64,000 nucleotides of DNA from Iris pallida (lineage: Eukaryota; Streptophyta; Magnoliopsida; Asparagales; Iridaceae): the NCBI GenBank assembly GCA_029216955.1, contig JANAVB010002199.1, positions 13,270,417 through 13,334,416 of the forward strand. The letters run 5' to 3'. Below the pieces are notes generated by a model. It saw only the letters and a program-made list of their open reading frames with translations. It had not been told where the DNA came from and made no database searches. Shown piece by piece: positions 31,638 to 43,432 of this stretch (position 1 is the first letter of the stretch; every line of letters begins with the position of its first letter). A program made the position numbers and the translations under genes.

Positions 31638-32525
31638 GCCAGGGCAAATCAAACCCATGCGCCAATTGGCAACTTCTCCGAAGTCAGTACAATGAACTTG
31701 CATTAGTGGTGATGAATCTCCCCTTTGAATTCAGCCGAGTCAATAAAGCATTAATGTCTCGAAAAATTCAATAAAGACTGACCAATGAGGATGCGCTCGT
31801 CAGCACCATGCGCTCCGTACCGACCGCCCTATGGAGCACAGACAAATGCGCCCAATGGTGCATAGTCAGATGCGCCCACTAATGCACAGAGATGCGCCCA
31901 CGTAAAGCTCGCTACCCATCAAAGCATTTAATATTGGAGTGACTGAAACGACATCAGCACACGTCTCCAAGTCAGAAATTACAGAAGGCGAAAAGATGCA
32001 ATAATCACTCTTTTGTCGGTTACGGCTATGCTCCGCCACGTGGCCACCCGCATGTGCCTTCACAGCCATGCGCCCAAGAACTCGCATACGCCTTAGCAGC
32101 CATGCGCCTTCGCAGCCATGCGCCCAAAGCTCGGTATGCGTCTCGAAAGCCATGCGCCCAGACTTATTTTTGACCCCTAAAAGTCAGGGACCAAGTCTTC
32201 TCATGCGCCAGATCCTAGGCACATCCTAACAGATTACTCTCCATCAAATCCAAGATCTTTGAGCCATGGACACGCGCCATGTGTCATTTGACTCAGTTAT
32301 GCCTACGAATGAGTACTAATCTCCCAAGATCTCAGCAACAACCGAATCTCCGCAACTGCTACGTGTCAGCTCTACCGCAATCCAATAGTACCGTTCAAAC
32401 AGATTCAGCTCCGACTTTAGGGCACATCATCCATGCGCCTAACAGAATCAGTCATGTGGCATCCCTACATGCAAGCTCTCCAGGCGTATATTGCATATGC
32501 GCGCATAAGCAGATCATTCTGCTGC

Positions 32526-32535
32526 CTATAAATAG
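32526..32535 (+). promoter_or_regulatory. LTR promoter TATA box of F
   Basis: CTATAAATAG about 340 bp before the LTR end; its position fits a U3-R boundary. Confidence 0.6.
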
Positions 32536-32878
32536 AAGGATCATTCTTTCATTCAGAACACACAGACGGTACTCTCGAAGCCCCCACTTCTTAAACACCT
32601 TAACCACACTAGCATCCAAAACACTTGTAAGAGTCCCAATCCTCTTCAAGTCACTGTTGGTTACAGAGCAACCCAGACTTTCATAGAATCTGAGATTGTC
32701 GTCAGATCGTCAATGGAGTCAAAGAATTACCACTCGCTCCATCGACACAGTTCCCAGACAAAAACAAAAGTATACTACTAGGTTTACATCTAAATCCTGT
32801 ATTTTACTTTGTTCTATTTGTAATTAAATACAAAGTTTACATCAAAACAAACTCCCTATTTTAATAGCGAACATATGT

Positions 32879-33724
32879 CCCATAAAAGTCTGTTAAGACT
32901 TGAAGACTTGAGATTTGCACCACGAGTAAAGATTTGAGAGCTTTTTTCATTGACTTTGCGGTACATGACAACTTACCAGAAGATCCCAAAGAAGCCACAA
33001 TAATCCGTCGGCGATCACTCCGATTCTACTACAATCATACCTCCAAAATACTATACAGGCGATCATTTGACGGTATGCTCTTACGCTGTCTTGCGGGAGA
33101 TGAAGCAAAACAGATACTACGTGAAGCCCACGATGGTATCTGTGGTGCACATCAGCCTGGTCCTAAGCTACAGGATCGGATCCAACTCATGGAATATTAT
33201 TGGCCAACCATGGTGTCAAAAGCCATTGAATATTCAAGAAAATATCGGGCATGTCAAATCCATGCGGATTTCATTCATTAACTAACAGAATTCCTGCATC
33301 TGACTGCAGCATCATGGCCTTTCGAAGTTTGGGGCATGGATGTCATTGGTCCCATTAATCCACCTTTATCCCAAGGACATTGGTTTATCCTAGCTATAAC
33401 CGATTACTTATCAAAGTGGGCAGAAGCTGTACCTTTAGTTGAAGTCAAGACAAACAGTGACATCAACTTTATTAAACATCATGTGATCTACAGATTCAGT
33501 GTTCTTCGGCAAATTATCCATGACAACGGACCTCAATTCGTCATTCAGAAGTTCACTCAATTCTGTGATGACAATCGGATCAACAATGTTGCTTCTACAG
33601 CCTACAATCCCGTAGCTAATGGTCTAGAGGAAGCACTCAACAAGACGATCATCAAGCTTCTCAAGAAGTTCGTTTCCACCAATAAACGTAACTGGAGCGA
33701 AAAGCTTGGAGAATATCTATGGGC
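32879..33724 (+). pseudogene. Integrase of D, first part (split by Sirevirus)
   Basis: After the F insertion about 45 bp follow the RNase H linker, then the frame jumps to FIDFAVHDNLPEDPKEATI, so the second RNase H domain (about 650 bp in A) is deleted. The integrase part 32934-33724 has AHDGICGAHQ and RKYRAC (first Cys of the HHCC finger changed to Tyr), MDVIGPI, HDNGPQF and NGLEEALNK. A stop follows ADFIH at 33279. The Sirevirus inserts after LGEYLWA and the frame resumes at 43433. Confidence 0.85.
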
Positions 33725-34019
33725 TGTTGACACAAAGTCACAGTCAACCAAATATTGACTACATTGACTAAATAATATCTGTATAAATTCAATACGACAC
33801 ACGACGTCTGCATTCAGTTCAGGACAGACAACAGCTCAGTTTCCGACTCTCAGTGTATTTTCGAGTCTGTACTTTTACATTTTATTGAGTCTAGAAGTAT
33901 GTACTCTGAGTTATGCTGAGCTCTTGGAACTTAGTCTATAAGCCTACCCAAAATCCCAAGCTCCACCAAAACAAAAATTGCCCACAAGTCCCACTTAGGA
34001 CCACTCTGTGCTCTGGAGA

Positions 34020-34069
34020 CAGAGTTCGGGCCGAACTTTGCCTCCACACAGAGTTCGGGCCGAACTCTG
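34020..34069. repeat. Pair of palindromes in Sirevirus LTR
   Basis: Two copies of an inverted repeat with arms CAGAGTTCGG and CCGAACTCTG around one base, eight bases apart; the first has one mismatch here but is perfect in the 3' LTR (42777-42797, 42806-42826). Related palindromes recur at 40225-40275. Confidence 0.85.
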
Positions 34070-34182
34070 TCCCCTAGAAATCAGGAACCCTAATTTTAGG
34101 GTTAGCTGGTTGCTAGCTGTCCAATGGCCAAATTTTTGAATTTTCTTACCCGAATTTTGGCCGAATTCTGCCTCTAAAAATA

Positions 34183-34192
34183 CTATAAATAG
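34183..34192 (+). promoter_or_regulatory. TATA box in Sirevirus 5' LTR
   Basis: CTATAAATAG, about 480 bp before the LTR end; conserved at 42940-42949 in the 3' LTR. Confidence 0.75.
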
Positions 34193-34672
34193 GGCATGAA
34201 TTCTCTCATTTCAATTCACTCAATCTTCTCTTCTCTTCTCTCCTACAAGCTCAATAAGCCATACCCTTCCTATCTACTAGCCACAAGCCTCCTAAGTCTC
34301 GAGTGCTCAGCATCTCTCAGTTAGGATTCTTGTGCAAGAGTGAAGAAGTCGCTTGGACAATTCCAAGCAAATCGCCACTGCGATCCTCTGTTAGAAGTTG
34401 ACGTGCTCTTCTGAAGAAAAGGCACAGGTTGTAAGCTACTATTTCACAAATAGTGGATTTAATCCTGAGCTAGAGTTCTCAGGCCTGGACTAGTCCTCCA
34501 CGAGGAAAACCAGGTTAAAATCGCTGTGTTTGCGTATGCTCTTCTGCTCTTCATTTATTTTCTGCACTTTACTCTGATTATTTATTGTTGGTGAAAGAGT
34601 TATTTTTAATTGGCTATTTTTCTATAGAAACTCTATTCACCCCCCTCTAGAGTTGCCAAACTGTTCTTCAAT

Positions 34673-34684
34673 TGGTATCAGAGC
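34673..34684 (+). other. Primer binding site (initiator Met tRNA) of Sirevirus
   Basis: TGGTATCAGAGC two bases after the 5' LTR is the standard copia PBS. Confidence 0.95.
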
Positions 34685-34725
34685 TCTGTTCTCTTTACAA
34701 GGACTAACATCCTAAGAGCTGATCC

Positions 34726-36819
34726 ATGGCAACCACACAATCCTTGATTTCCAATCATGGTGAAGGTCAGTCCACTCATAGGCCTCCCCTATTTGATGGG
34801 ACTAACTACACATATTAGAAAACAAGGATGAGCTTCTATCTTAAGTCTCTAGACTTTGACCTGTGGACTGTCGTCACTGACGGTTACAAAAAGCCCGCCA
34901 GGATAGTTGTCGATGGTGACCTCATTGAGAAACCACACGACAAATATTCTATCGAGGAGAAGAAACAGGCAAGTCTAGATGCTAGGGCTATTAATGCTTT
35001 ATTCTGTGCTATAGACAGGAATGAGTTCAACAGGGTCTCTACATGCACCACTGCTCATGAAGTATGGAGACTTCTAGAAGTGACGCTTGAAGGAACCACT
35101 CAGGTCAAGGAATATAAAATAAGCCGTCTCACTCAAGAATACGAAGCCATCAAGATGAAGCCAAGTGAGACGATCACTCAAATGATCACAAGATTCCTCG
35201 ACATCATCAATCCTCTATCTTCGCTTGGAAAGCAGTACTCAAACCACGAGAAGATTCGTAAGCTGCTCAGAGGGCTACCAAAGATTTGGTACCCTAAGGT
35301 GACAGCCATCATAGAAGGAAACGATCTCACAACAATGTCAATGGAGACCTTGATGGGTAAGCTTATGACTCACGAGCTTGACCTCAAGGACTTCGAAGAA
35401 CCTGCTCCGAAGACCAGGGAGATCGCACTCAAAGCTCATCAACGAAGAGCTAATCATGATGAGACCGAAGAAGATAATTCGGATGATGAAGACCAAGCTC
35501 TCATGGTTCGCAACTTCAGGAAATTTCTTCGCTTCAATCGAAGGAAGAAGGAATCTCAAGAAGACGATGAAGAAGAACCAACTTGTTACGGTTGCAAGAA
35601 AACTGGACATGTCCGAAAAGACTGCCCATTCCTGAAGAAGAGCAACCGCTATGAGAAGCCATACAAAAAGAACTCATCAAAGAAATATGCCAACACAGGT
35701 ATCTGGCATGAAAGTGAAGCGAGTGACTCTGAGGAAGAAAAGGACTCTCCTCAAGATACAGCAAATGTGTGCCTGATGGCAACTTCCAACAAGGTATCTA
35801 ACGAAACTCTGGATGACTTCTCTTTTGATGAACTTGGCGATGCTTTCACTGATTTACTCGATGATCATAAAAAGGTCATCGGTAAATATAAACATGCCAA
35901 GGACAAAATCAAAAGTCTAGAAGATGAGATACAAAGAATTTCTTTACTTCTTGATAATGTTAGAAACACATCACCCACTAATGACACTGATGAAGTATCC
36001 AAGCTTAAATTAAGCTTACATGATGCTGAAGCACGTATTGAGCAACAAACTCAAGAAATCACTACTCTCAACACGTTGCTTGCTGAAGAAAAGAGTAGAC
36101 ACAATATTTCCATGACTAAGATTTATGGCTTAAATATTAAGGTTGATGAACTGCAAGCTGTTTCTAAAAGATTAGAAACCAAATTGGGTAAACAGGTTGT
36201 TCAACCTCAAACCCAATCACATGGGCACAATACCACTCATGCTAGTCAACCACGTCATTCTCATGCAGCACATAACCATGCATTTATATACACAAACTTT
36301 CACAAACCACGTGCACGTAAGAACAATTCTCACTCAGTACACACTCATCATACACAAAGACACAATCAACATCACTCCACACATAAAATTCATCATGCCA
36401 TGCCATATAGACAAGGTCCTCATAAACCATATAGACAAAATCATCATGCCATGCCATCTAGACAATATCAGCATGTCACACATCATAGACAATACCATCA
36501 TTCTATGCCTCATAGACACCATCAACATGCCACTTATTCCATGCATAATCATCTTCACCATGCTAACTCTTCACATCATGTCCATCCTCATCCTGTTGCT
36601 TATAGATATTATTCTCATGCTCCTAGTATAAATAAGAATGCTATCTGTACTTATTGTGGATTACATGGACACATCTCACCACAGTGCAGAGTTAGAAGAC
36701 TTGTAGATAAAAGGATATATGCTTGGTTCCCAAAGACTAACTTTTCAGGACCCTCAAGAACTCGGGTACCAAAGGTCACATCTACTCTTGATGTAGGTGG
36801 ACCTTCCCTCCTCAACTGA
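34726..36819 (+). pseudogene. Sirevirus gag with one premature stop
   Basis: ATG at 34726 (MATTQSLISNHGEG) opens the frame; a TAG at 34816, where a Trp is expected in the Y-W-K motif, breaks it, and an ATG at 34828 leaves 663 codons open. Residues 1-200 after that ATG are the copia capsid region (FDLWTVVTDGYKKP; KIRKLLRGLPKIWYPKV). A CCHC knuckle CYGCKKTGHVRKDC lies near 35584, a coiled coil at about 35850-36170, a very His-rich stretch at 36215-36620 and a second knuckle CTYCGLHGHISPQC near 36648. Gag packages the RNA in the cytoplasm. It ends one frame away from pol. Confidence 0.9.
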
Positions 36820-36826
36820 AAGTAAG

Positions 36827-39800
36827 TAGATTCTCGATAGTGGATGCTCGCGACATATGACGGGAGACGCAAATCTTTTTGCATCACTATCGATGAAGAG
36901 AGAAGGATACGTATCCTTCGGTAACAATCTCAAAGGGCACATTATAGGTAATGGTATCATTGGTCATCCTCCTTCTCCTGTAATAAAGGATGTCTGCCTA
37001 GTGACCGAGTTAAAGCATAACCTGCTCAGCATTAGTCATCTTGCTGATCATGGATATGATATTAACTTTGGACAAAACAGTTGCTACATCTATGATAGGT
37101 CAACAGGAGACATTGCTTTTGAAGGGAAAAGAGAGGACAACATCTACATTTTCTATCTTTCTATAAATACTAATAATGCAGGTAGATGTCTATATGCCCA
37201 CAAAGACGAACGACTACTTTGGCACCAGCGTCTTGGTCATGCCAACATGGATGCTATATCCAGGCTTTCCACCAAGAAGCTAGTGAGAGGATTGCCTGAC
37301 ATCACGTTCAAAAAGGACACGGTATGTGCCGAATGTGAACTAAACAAGGCAACTAAATCCTCATTTCATTCTATCAACTCTGTAAGTACTACTAGACCCT
37401 TGCAACTACTTCATATGGATTTATTTGGTCCTAGTAGAATAGCTAGCCTTGGAGGCAAACTTTATGCATTTGTTATTGTTGATGATTTTTCGAGATTTAC
37501 ATGGGTTTTCTTTCTCGCTAATAAGAGCGATGCTATTTCTACTTTCAAAATTTTTGTAAAGAAAGTTCAAAACGAAAAAGGCTACATGATTACTCGAATC
37601 CGAAGTGATCATGGAGGCGAATTCGTAAATTATGATTTTGAAAGTTTTTGTAATGCAAATGGTTTTGATCATGAATTTTCTTGTCCTAGAACTCCTCAAC
37701 AAAATGGTGTTGTGGAGCGGAAGAATAGGACTCTTGGCGATATGGCTAGAGTCATGTTGAATAAATTTTCTCTTCCGAAATATTTTTGGGCAGAGGCTGT
37801 AAGTACAGCATGCCACATTTTGAATAGGGTGCTTATTCGTTCCATTACGAAGAAAACACCCTATGAGCTTTGGTTTGGGAGAACCCCCAATGTTTCTTAT
37901 TTTAAAGTTTTTGGCTGTAGATGTTTTATCCTTAACACCAAAGACAACTTAGACAAATTTGATGCCAAAGCTGACGATGGTATCTTTCTTGGTTATGCCG
38001 CCAAGAGTAAGGGATATAGAGTTTTCAATAAACGCTCACTTATTGTGGAAGAGTCAACAAATATGACTTTTGATGAAAATAACAGTGCAGCAAGTACTCT
38101 TGATGATGACGTTGAGCCATCAACTTCTACTCCAATGAATACTTCAACCGAAACTAATTCTCTGGAGGGTTTGCCTAAGAAATTCTCTTTCAAACCTTCT
38201 CATCCAGAAAATTTAGTTATAGGAGAAGTTTCACGTGGAGTAACTACTAGATCATCACTAAGAGACTCCGTTGCTAGCACTGCCTTCATTTCACAAGTAG
38301 AGCCTAAAAACATTTCTGAAGCTTTTAATGATGAATTTTGGATTTCTGCTATGCAAGAAGAACTCAACCAATTTGAGAGGAGCCAAGTATGGGAACTAGT
38401 TCCTAGACCGGCTAATCACTCAATAATTGGTACCAAATGGGTGTTTAGAAACAAAGTAAATGAAGATGGTTCAGTCACACGTAACAAAGCTCGTCTAGTA
38501 GCTCAAGGATACAACCAAGAGGAAGGTATCGACTACGATGAGACGTATGCTCCTGTTGCTAGACTAGAATCCATTCGGATGCTTTGTACTTTTGCTAATT
38601 TTCAAAACTTTAAATTATTTCAAATGGATGTTAAAAGTGCTTTCTTGAATGGCTTTATTAAGGAGGAAGTTTATGTCAAACAACCCCCTGGCTTTGAAAA
38701 TCACAAATTTCCCGACCACGTGTTCAAGCTGAAGAAAGCACTTTATGGCCTTAAACAAGCCCCCAGAGCTTGGTATGAAAGGCTAAGCAGTTTCTTGCTT
38801 GAGAAAGGTTTTTCAAAAGGGAAAATTGACACTACACTGTTTATCAAATCTTTCAAAGACACCATTCTATTAATTCAGATTTATGTTGATGATATTATTT
38901 TTGGGTCTACTGATGAAACTCTTTGTCAAGAATTTGCCAAGTGTATGCAGACGAAATTTGAGATGAGCATGATGGGAGAGCTCAACTACTTTCTTGGTCT
39001 GCAAGTAAAACAACTGGCTAATGGAACTTTCATCTGTCAATCGAAGTATACCAAGGACATGCTGAAGAAGTTCGATCTTGACAACATCAAACCAATCAGC
39101 ACTCCAATGGCTACTTCAACCAAACTCGAACCAGATGAGAGCGGCAAACCCGTTGATCAACGTAAGTATCGAGGTATGATAGGCAGCTTACTTTATTTAG
39201 CTGCTAGTCGCCCCGATATCATGTTTAGTATTTGCCTATGTGCTAGATATCAAGCAAATCCTAAGGAATCTCACATGACCGCGGTTAAGCGTATCTTTCG
39301 ATACCTTAAGGGTACGGTTACAGTGGGCCTATGGTATCCCAAGTCAACATTATTTGACCTCATCGGTTACTCTGATGCTGACATTGCTGGATGCAAGGTC
39401 GACCGTAAAAGTACGAGCGGCACGTGTCATTTATTAGGAAAGGCTTTAGTCTCATGGTTTAGCAAGAAGCAGAACTCTGTCGCACTATCCACAACAAAAG
39501 CTGAATACATAGCAGCTGGGCGTTGTTGTGCACAAATTCTGTGGATGAAGCAAACCCTTGAAGACTATAAGTTATCTTTCATGCATATTCCTATATTCTG
39601 TGACAATACTAGTGCAATCAATTTGACTAAGAACCCTGTCTGCCACTCACGCACTAAACACATTGAGATCAGACACCACTTTTTGCGTGATCATCAGCAA
39701 AATGGCATGATTAACTTAGAATTTATTGACACTGATCATCAGCTGGCAGATTTCTTTACTAAGCCACTATCCGAAGAGCGCTTCAATTTTCTTTGTCGTG

Positions 39801-39835
39801 AACTTGGAATTCTAGATGAAGCAGTTATAAATTGA
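36827..39835 (+). pseudogene. Sirevirus pol (protease-integrase-RT-RNase H), start broken
   Basis: The pol frame begins at the protease active site [13 protein letters not shown], but a TAG at 36827 sits where Trp normally precedes it; 992 codons are open from ATG 36857. Domains in order: protease remainder, GAG-pre-integrase zinc finger ([24 protein letters not shown]), integrase DDE ([23 protein letters not shown]), RT ([26 protein letters not shown]), RNase H ([27 protein letters not shown]). All catalytic motifs are intact. Pol lies +1 to gag, so either a frameshift or an indel is involved. Confidence 0.92.
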
Positions 39836-40570
39836 AACTCACCTGCATAAATATCGTGTATATTGTGATTCTTTTTCGAAGAATTTGGTATGGGTACAAG
39901 CCGAAAGGGTCCTTCTGACAACAAGGCGTAAAAGCCTAAGCGACACGGTGCACTAGTCCTCAGGACTACCGCTAGCTGGGATCCGGCCCCTGCAGCTAAC
40001 CCATGGCAAATTTGGACTATTGAACCACAGTATATGTCCTTATTTATTATATGGCTCGTTTTCGATTTGATGTTGCCTAATTGAGATTTTCTAAAGTTTA
40101 TTCTGTTTTCTGAGTACCTCTCTATCTATTTTTTACACTCTTTGTTGTCCTCAACTATCTTTTGTTTTACTCTTAAACATTTTCTTCATGTTCTTTGCCT
40201 GTTTTCAGTTCTGGACCATTGATCCAGAACTCGGGCCGAACTCTGCCCCTATCAGAGTTCGGGCCGAGTTCGGTTCTTAGGTTCCAGAGTCGGGATCTGG
40301 CTCTGCCGTTGGATCAATTTTAATCCAATGGTCAATATTTCACCCGACCAAAGACAAAACCCTACTTTATGTCGGGATTCCATCTCTCTCCTTCACTACT
40401 ACCACCTTTCTCACCTATACAAAATCTTTCCTTGAAACCCTAACCCTAGTTTTTGATCTAGAGTGCTCCAGTGCTTCTCAAAATCAAGAAAAAGGGGTTT
40501 CTCTCCATTCTCTTCCATTGTTTATTACTTGTTTGAGGTACCATTCCTATTTTTTAGTTAAAATCTTTTA
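39836..40570. other. Sirevirus spacer after pol
   Basis: No ORF. It carries palindromic GGGCCGAACTCTG / CAGAGTTCGGGCC motifs at 40225-40275 like those of the LTRs, and a pyrimidine-rich stretch before the next ORF that could include a splice acceptor for a subgenomic RNA. Confidence 0.55.
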
Positions 40571-41838
40571 ATGGCTCCTTGCTTGTTCAATCGTGGGAAG
40601 AGAATTCGAGTTGAGAGTATTTCCTCTTCGGATTCTCCTCCATCAATTGAACAAATCATTGAACAACTTCAACCATCCCATCCTTTGTTCAATCCACCTC
40701 GTCCTCAAAATCCTTCCACCTATGACAACAGACTTTTTGTCTCACAAGATGCATCAAACAACTGGTTTAGTGACTTTCGGAATCGTCAGGTATTCACAGG
40801 ACATCCTATTAATTTTTCCATATTCTCTCAATATGATTCTTTATTCCATGATCTCTATCTTGATGAACTAGTTACCACAACTTCTGCTATCTATCGTCAT
40901 GCCGTTCAAATGTTCTACTGCAACTTAACCTTTGATGACCTTCATATTTATTCACGAGTTGCAGGTATCAATATATCTTTTGATGACTTTGACTTAGCCG
41001 AATATCTTGATCTTCTAGAGCCCAATTCTTGGGAAAAGCTAGTTGACGCTCGCTCGTTCCGTTTTCCCGATGGAATCTCCCTTGAAAGCTTCAAGGACGA
41101 TTTGTGTACTCCATACACACGTCCTCGCAAGCTCACGGCTAAATATCTCAACCCATTTTTTCTGACCTTCATTGGATTATTTCTAACACCATTCTACCCA
41201 AAACAGGTTCCCATGATGACATCACTTATCTTGAAATATCTGCTCTTTATCATCTTCATTTTGGAATTCCTTTCAATCTTCCACGTACCATGATGGACTG
41301 GATGATTCACTGTAGGAGGAAACCACGAGCTTTGGTTTATCCTCTGTATCTTCCTTTGATCTTTCGTGCTTTTCAAATACCACTTGATGCTTGTCCGTTC
41401 ATGCCTGCACCTACCTTTCTATCCAAGGCACGAATCCTTCAGCCTGTCGCTGCTTCTGAGTCATCTGAGCATTCTGCTGATGAGGCGCCTGATGCCCCTC
41501 CACTCGGACAGGATGCACCTCCTCCTCCTACCAACCTGGATTCTCTTCAGACTTTGCTTCGCGATCGTTTTGCCATTGAGGATGATCGCTGGATGCAGCA
41601 GGATTACCGTACCACCTTGCAGATCAGTGCCCTTGGAAACTCTCTGCATGATATGCGGTATTCACTTGCTCGTCATCCTGATCTGCATGTGCCTATTGAG
41701 CGGGATCCAGATCGCGCGGGTCATCGTATAGACGATCCGTGGGTCATGAGGTATATGGATCCTGATGATGCTTTTGTGGACCCTCGTCGCTCATTCCCTG
41801 GTCCTTCAGATGTTCCAGGACCTTCTCGTGCTCCATAA
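40571..41838 (+). pseudogene. Sirevirus third ORF (transposon-associated protein, sometimes called env-like), frameshifted
   Basis: ATG 40571 opens 240 codons (MAPCLFNRGKRIRVES). Middle part NNWFSDFRNRQVFTGHPINF and FYCNLTFDDLHIYSRVAGIN resembles a plant domain recurrent in retroelements (putative plant transposon protein family). Near 41190-41206 the frame must shift by one base: the downstream frame is open from there to 41838 and includes HFGIPFNLPRTM and DWMIHCRRKPRA. The end is Pro/Asp/Arg-rich. I see no signal peptide or convincing transmembrane helix, so an envelope role is not supported by this sequence. Function unknown. Confidence 0.75.
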
Positions 41839-42222
41839 TGGAGATTGGCTTGATATGCTGCTGACACTGCTGATGGTCTTAGTTGCCTTTTTGATTTTAG
41901 TTATTTTAGTTTGATTTCTGTACTGGATTTATGTCTTCAAACCCTGATGATGTGCTGGTTGGTGGATAACATTTTATGCTATTTTTCGTAGTTCTACTTT
42001 ATGTCAGTGACTTGTTTTATTAGTATTATACTGTTTCTTCTCTGCTTGGTGTGGTTGGATTACTTTTCATTGTCTATACTGCTATTCCTATGCTTTTTCT
42101 TATGCAGTCTATATGATCCTTTATATTGCTAACTGCCAAAAGGGGGAGAAATATGTATATTTGTGTGCATGTGTTTGCTTTTGGGAAAATATTTTTATCA
42201 GGCCACAGGTTCTATGCATTAT
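41839..42222. other. Sirevirus 3' noncoding region
   Basis: T-rich and without ORF. CCAAAAGGGGGAGAAAT at about 42136-42152 is a polypurine-tract-like motif typical of Sireviruses, about 330 bp upstream of the 3' LTR. Confidence 0.65.
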
Positions 42223-42412
42223 TTACGGGGGAGAGCTATTGATTCTAGCTCGGTACCGTTCACTGATTACGGGGGAGAGCTATTGATTCTAGCTCGGCAC
42301 CGTTCACTGTTTACGGGGGAGAGCTATTGATTCTAGCTCGGCACCGTTCACTGATTACGGGGGAGCTATCTTATTCTAGCTCGGCATTGTTTATGGGGGA
42401 GCTGTGTTTTAA
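42223..42412 (+). repeat. 44-bp tandem repeat with polypurine core (Sirevirus)
   Basis: Three near-perfect and two shorter copies of a unit starting ACGGGGGAGAGCTATTGATT and containing CTAGCTCGGCACCGTTCACT. Each includes GGGGGAG. Multiplied polypurine-like tracts before the 3' LTR are a known Sirevirus feature. Confidence 0.88.
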
Positions 42413-42470
42413 CCAACTGTGTCCAGGTATGAATATTGAAATATACATTTATTATTTTGTCAATTATCAA

Positions 42471-42482
42471 TATGGGGGAGAT
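42471..42482 (+). promoter_or_regulatory. Polypurine tract of Sirevirus
   Basis: TATGGGGGAGAT directly abuts the 3' LTR. Confidence 0.9.
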
Positions 42483-43427
42483 TGTTGACACAAAGTCACA
42501 GTCAACCAAATATTGACTACATTGACTAAATAATATCTGTATAAATTCAATACGACACACGACGTCTGCATTCAGTTCAGGACAGACAACAGCTCAGTTT
42601 CCGACTCTCAGTGTATTTTCGAGTCTGTACTTTTACATTTTATTGAGTCTAGAAGTATGTACTCTGAGTTATGCTGAGCTCTTGGAACTTAGTCTATAAG
42701 CCTACCCAAAATCCCAAGCTCCACCAAAACAAAAATTGCCCACAAGTCCCACTTAGGACCACTCTGTGCCTGGAGACAGAGTTCGGGCCGAACTCTGCCT
42801 CCACACAGAGTTCGGGCCGAACTCTGTCCCCTAGAAATCAGGAACCCTAATTTTAGGGTTAGCTGGTTGCTAGCTGTCCAACGACCAAATTTTTGAATTT
42901 TCCTACCCGAATTCTGGCCGAATTCTGCCTCTAAAAACACTATAAATAGGGCATGAATTCTCTCATTTCAATTCACTCAATCTTCTCTTCTCTTCTCTCC
43001 TACAAGCTCAATAAGCCATACCCTTCCTATCTACTAGCCACAAGCCTCCTAAGTCTCGAGTGCTCAGCATCTCTCAGTTAGGATTCTTGTGCAAGAGTGA
43101 AGAAGTCGCTTGGACAATTCCAAGCAAATCGCCACTGCGATCCTCTGTTAGAAGTTGATGTGCTCTTCTGAAGAAAAGGCACGGGTTGTAAGCTACTATT
43201 TCACAAATAGTGGATTTAATCCTGAGCTAGAGTTCTCAGGCCTGGACTAGTCCTCCACGAGGGAAACCAGGTTAAAATCGTTGTGTTTGCGTATGCTCTT
43301 CTGCTCTTCATTTATTTTCCGCACTTTACTCTGATTATTTATTGTTGGTGAAAGAGTTATTTTTAATTGGCTATTTTTCTATAGAAACTCTATTCACCCC
43401 CCTCTAGAGTTGCCAAACTGTTCTTCA
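42483..43427 (+). repeat. 3' LTR of Sirevirus (945 bp)
   Basis: TGTTGACA...TTCTTCA, followed by target duplication TGGGC. Confidence 0.96.
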
Positions 43428-43432
43428 TGGGC

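Larger units (their letters stand above)
30947..32873 (+). mobile_element. Solo LTR F (1,927 bp) with 5-bp target duplication
   Basis: It starts TGTAGAAGC, ends GCGAACA, and is flanked by TATGT at 30942-30946 and 32874-32878; D resumes exactly after it (CCCATAAAAGTCTG matches CCTCAAAAGTCTG in A). There is no internal direct repeat, so it is one LTR rather than a short two-LTR element. It has a plus TATA box at 32526, a U5-like 340-bp tail, ATGCGCC repeats (about 31790-32220) and a minus-strand gene-like unit (31293-31637). The TGTAGAAG start and GCGCC motifs link it to E and D. Confidence 0.85.
33725..34670 (+). repeat. 5' LTR of Sirevirus (946 bp)
   Basis: TGTTGACA...TTCTTCA, nearly identical to 42483-43427. 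Contains two 21-bp palindromes (34020-34040, 34049-34069) and a TATA box (34183-34192). Confidence 0.96.
33725..43427 (+). mobile_element. Full-length Ty1/copia Sirevirus (9,703 bp)
   Basis: LTRs of 946 bp (33725-34670) and 945 bp (42483-43427) begin TGTTGACA and end TTCTTCA; the target duplication is TGGGC (33720-33724 and 43428-43432). The primer site TGGTATCAGAGC is complementary to initiator Met tRNA. Gag, pol in copia order (integrase before RT), a long 3' region with an extra ORF, and repeated GGGGGAG motifs before the 3' LTR mark the Sirevirus (Maximus/SIRE) group. By eye about 11 differences separate the LTRs, so the insertion is recent. It disrupts integrase of D. Confidence 0.96.

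Noticed and set aside
30947..32873. Reading F as a complete short element (TRIM) with two LTRs
   Set aside because: The first and last 300 bp show no direct repeat, and the TG...CA ends with one TSD fit a single LTR.
36197..36631. 144-codon frame overlapping the His-rich part of Sirevirus gag
   Set aside because: A +1 shadow created by the same CAT/CAC-rich DNA; no independent support.
40571..41838. Calling the Sirevirus third ORF an envelope gene
   Set aside because: No signal peptide, fusion peptide or clear membrane anchor is visible; similarity is to a plant transposon-associated domain.
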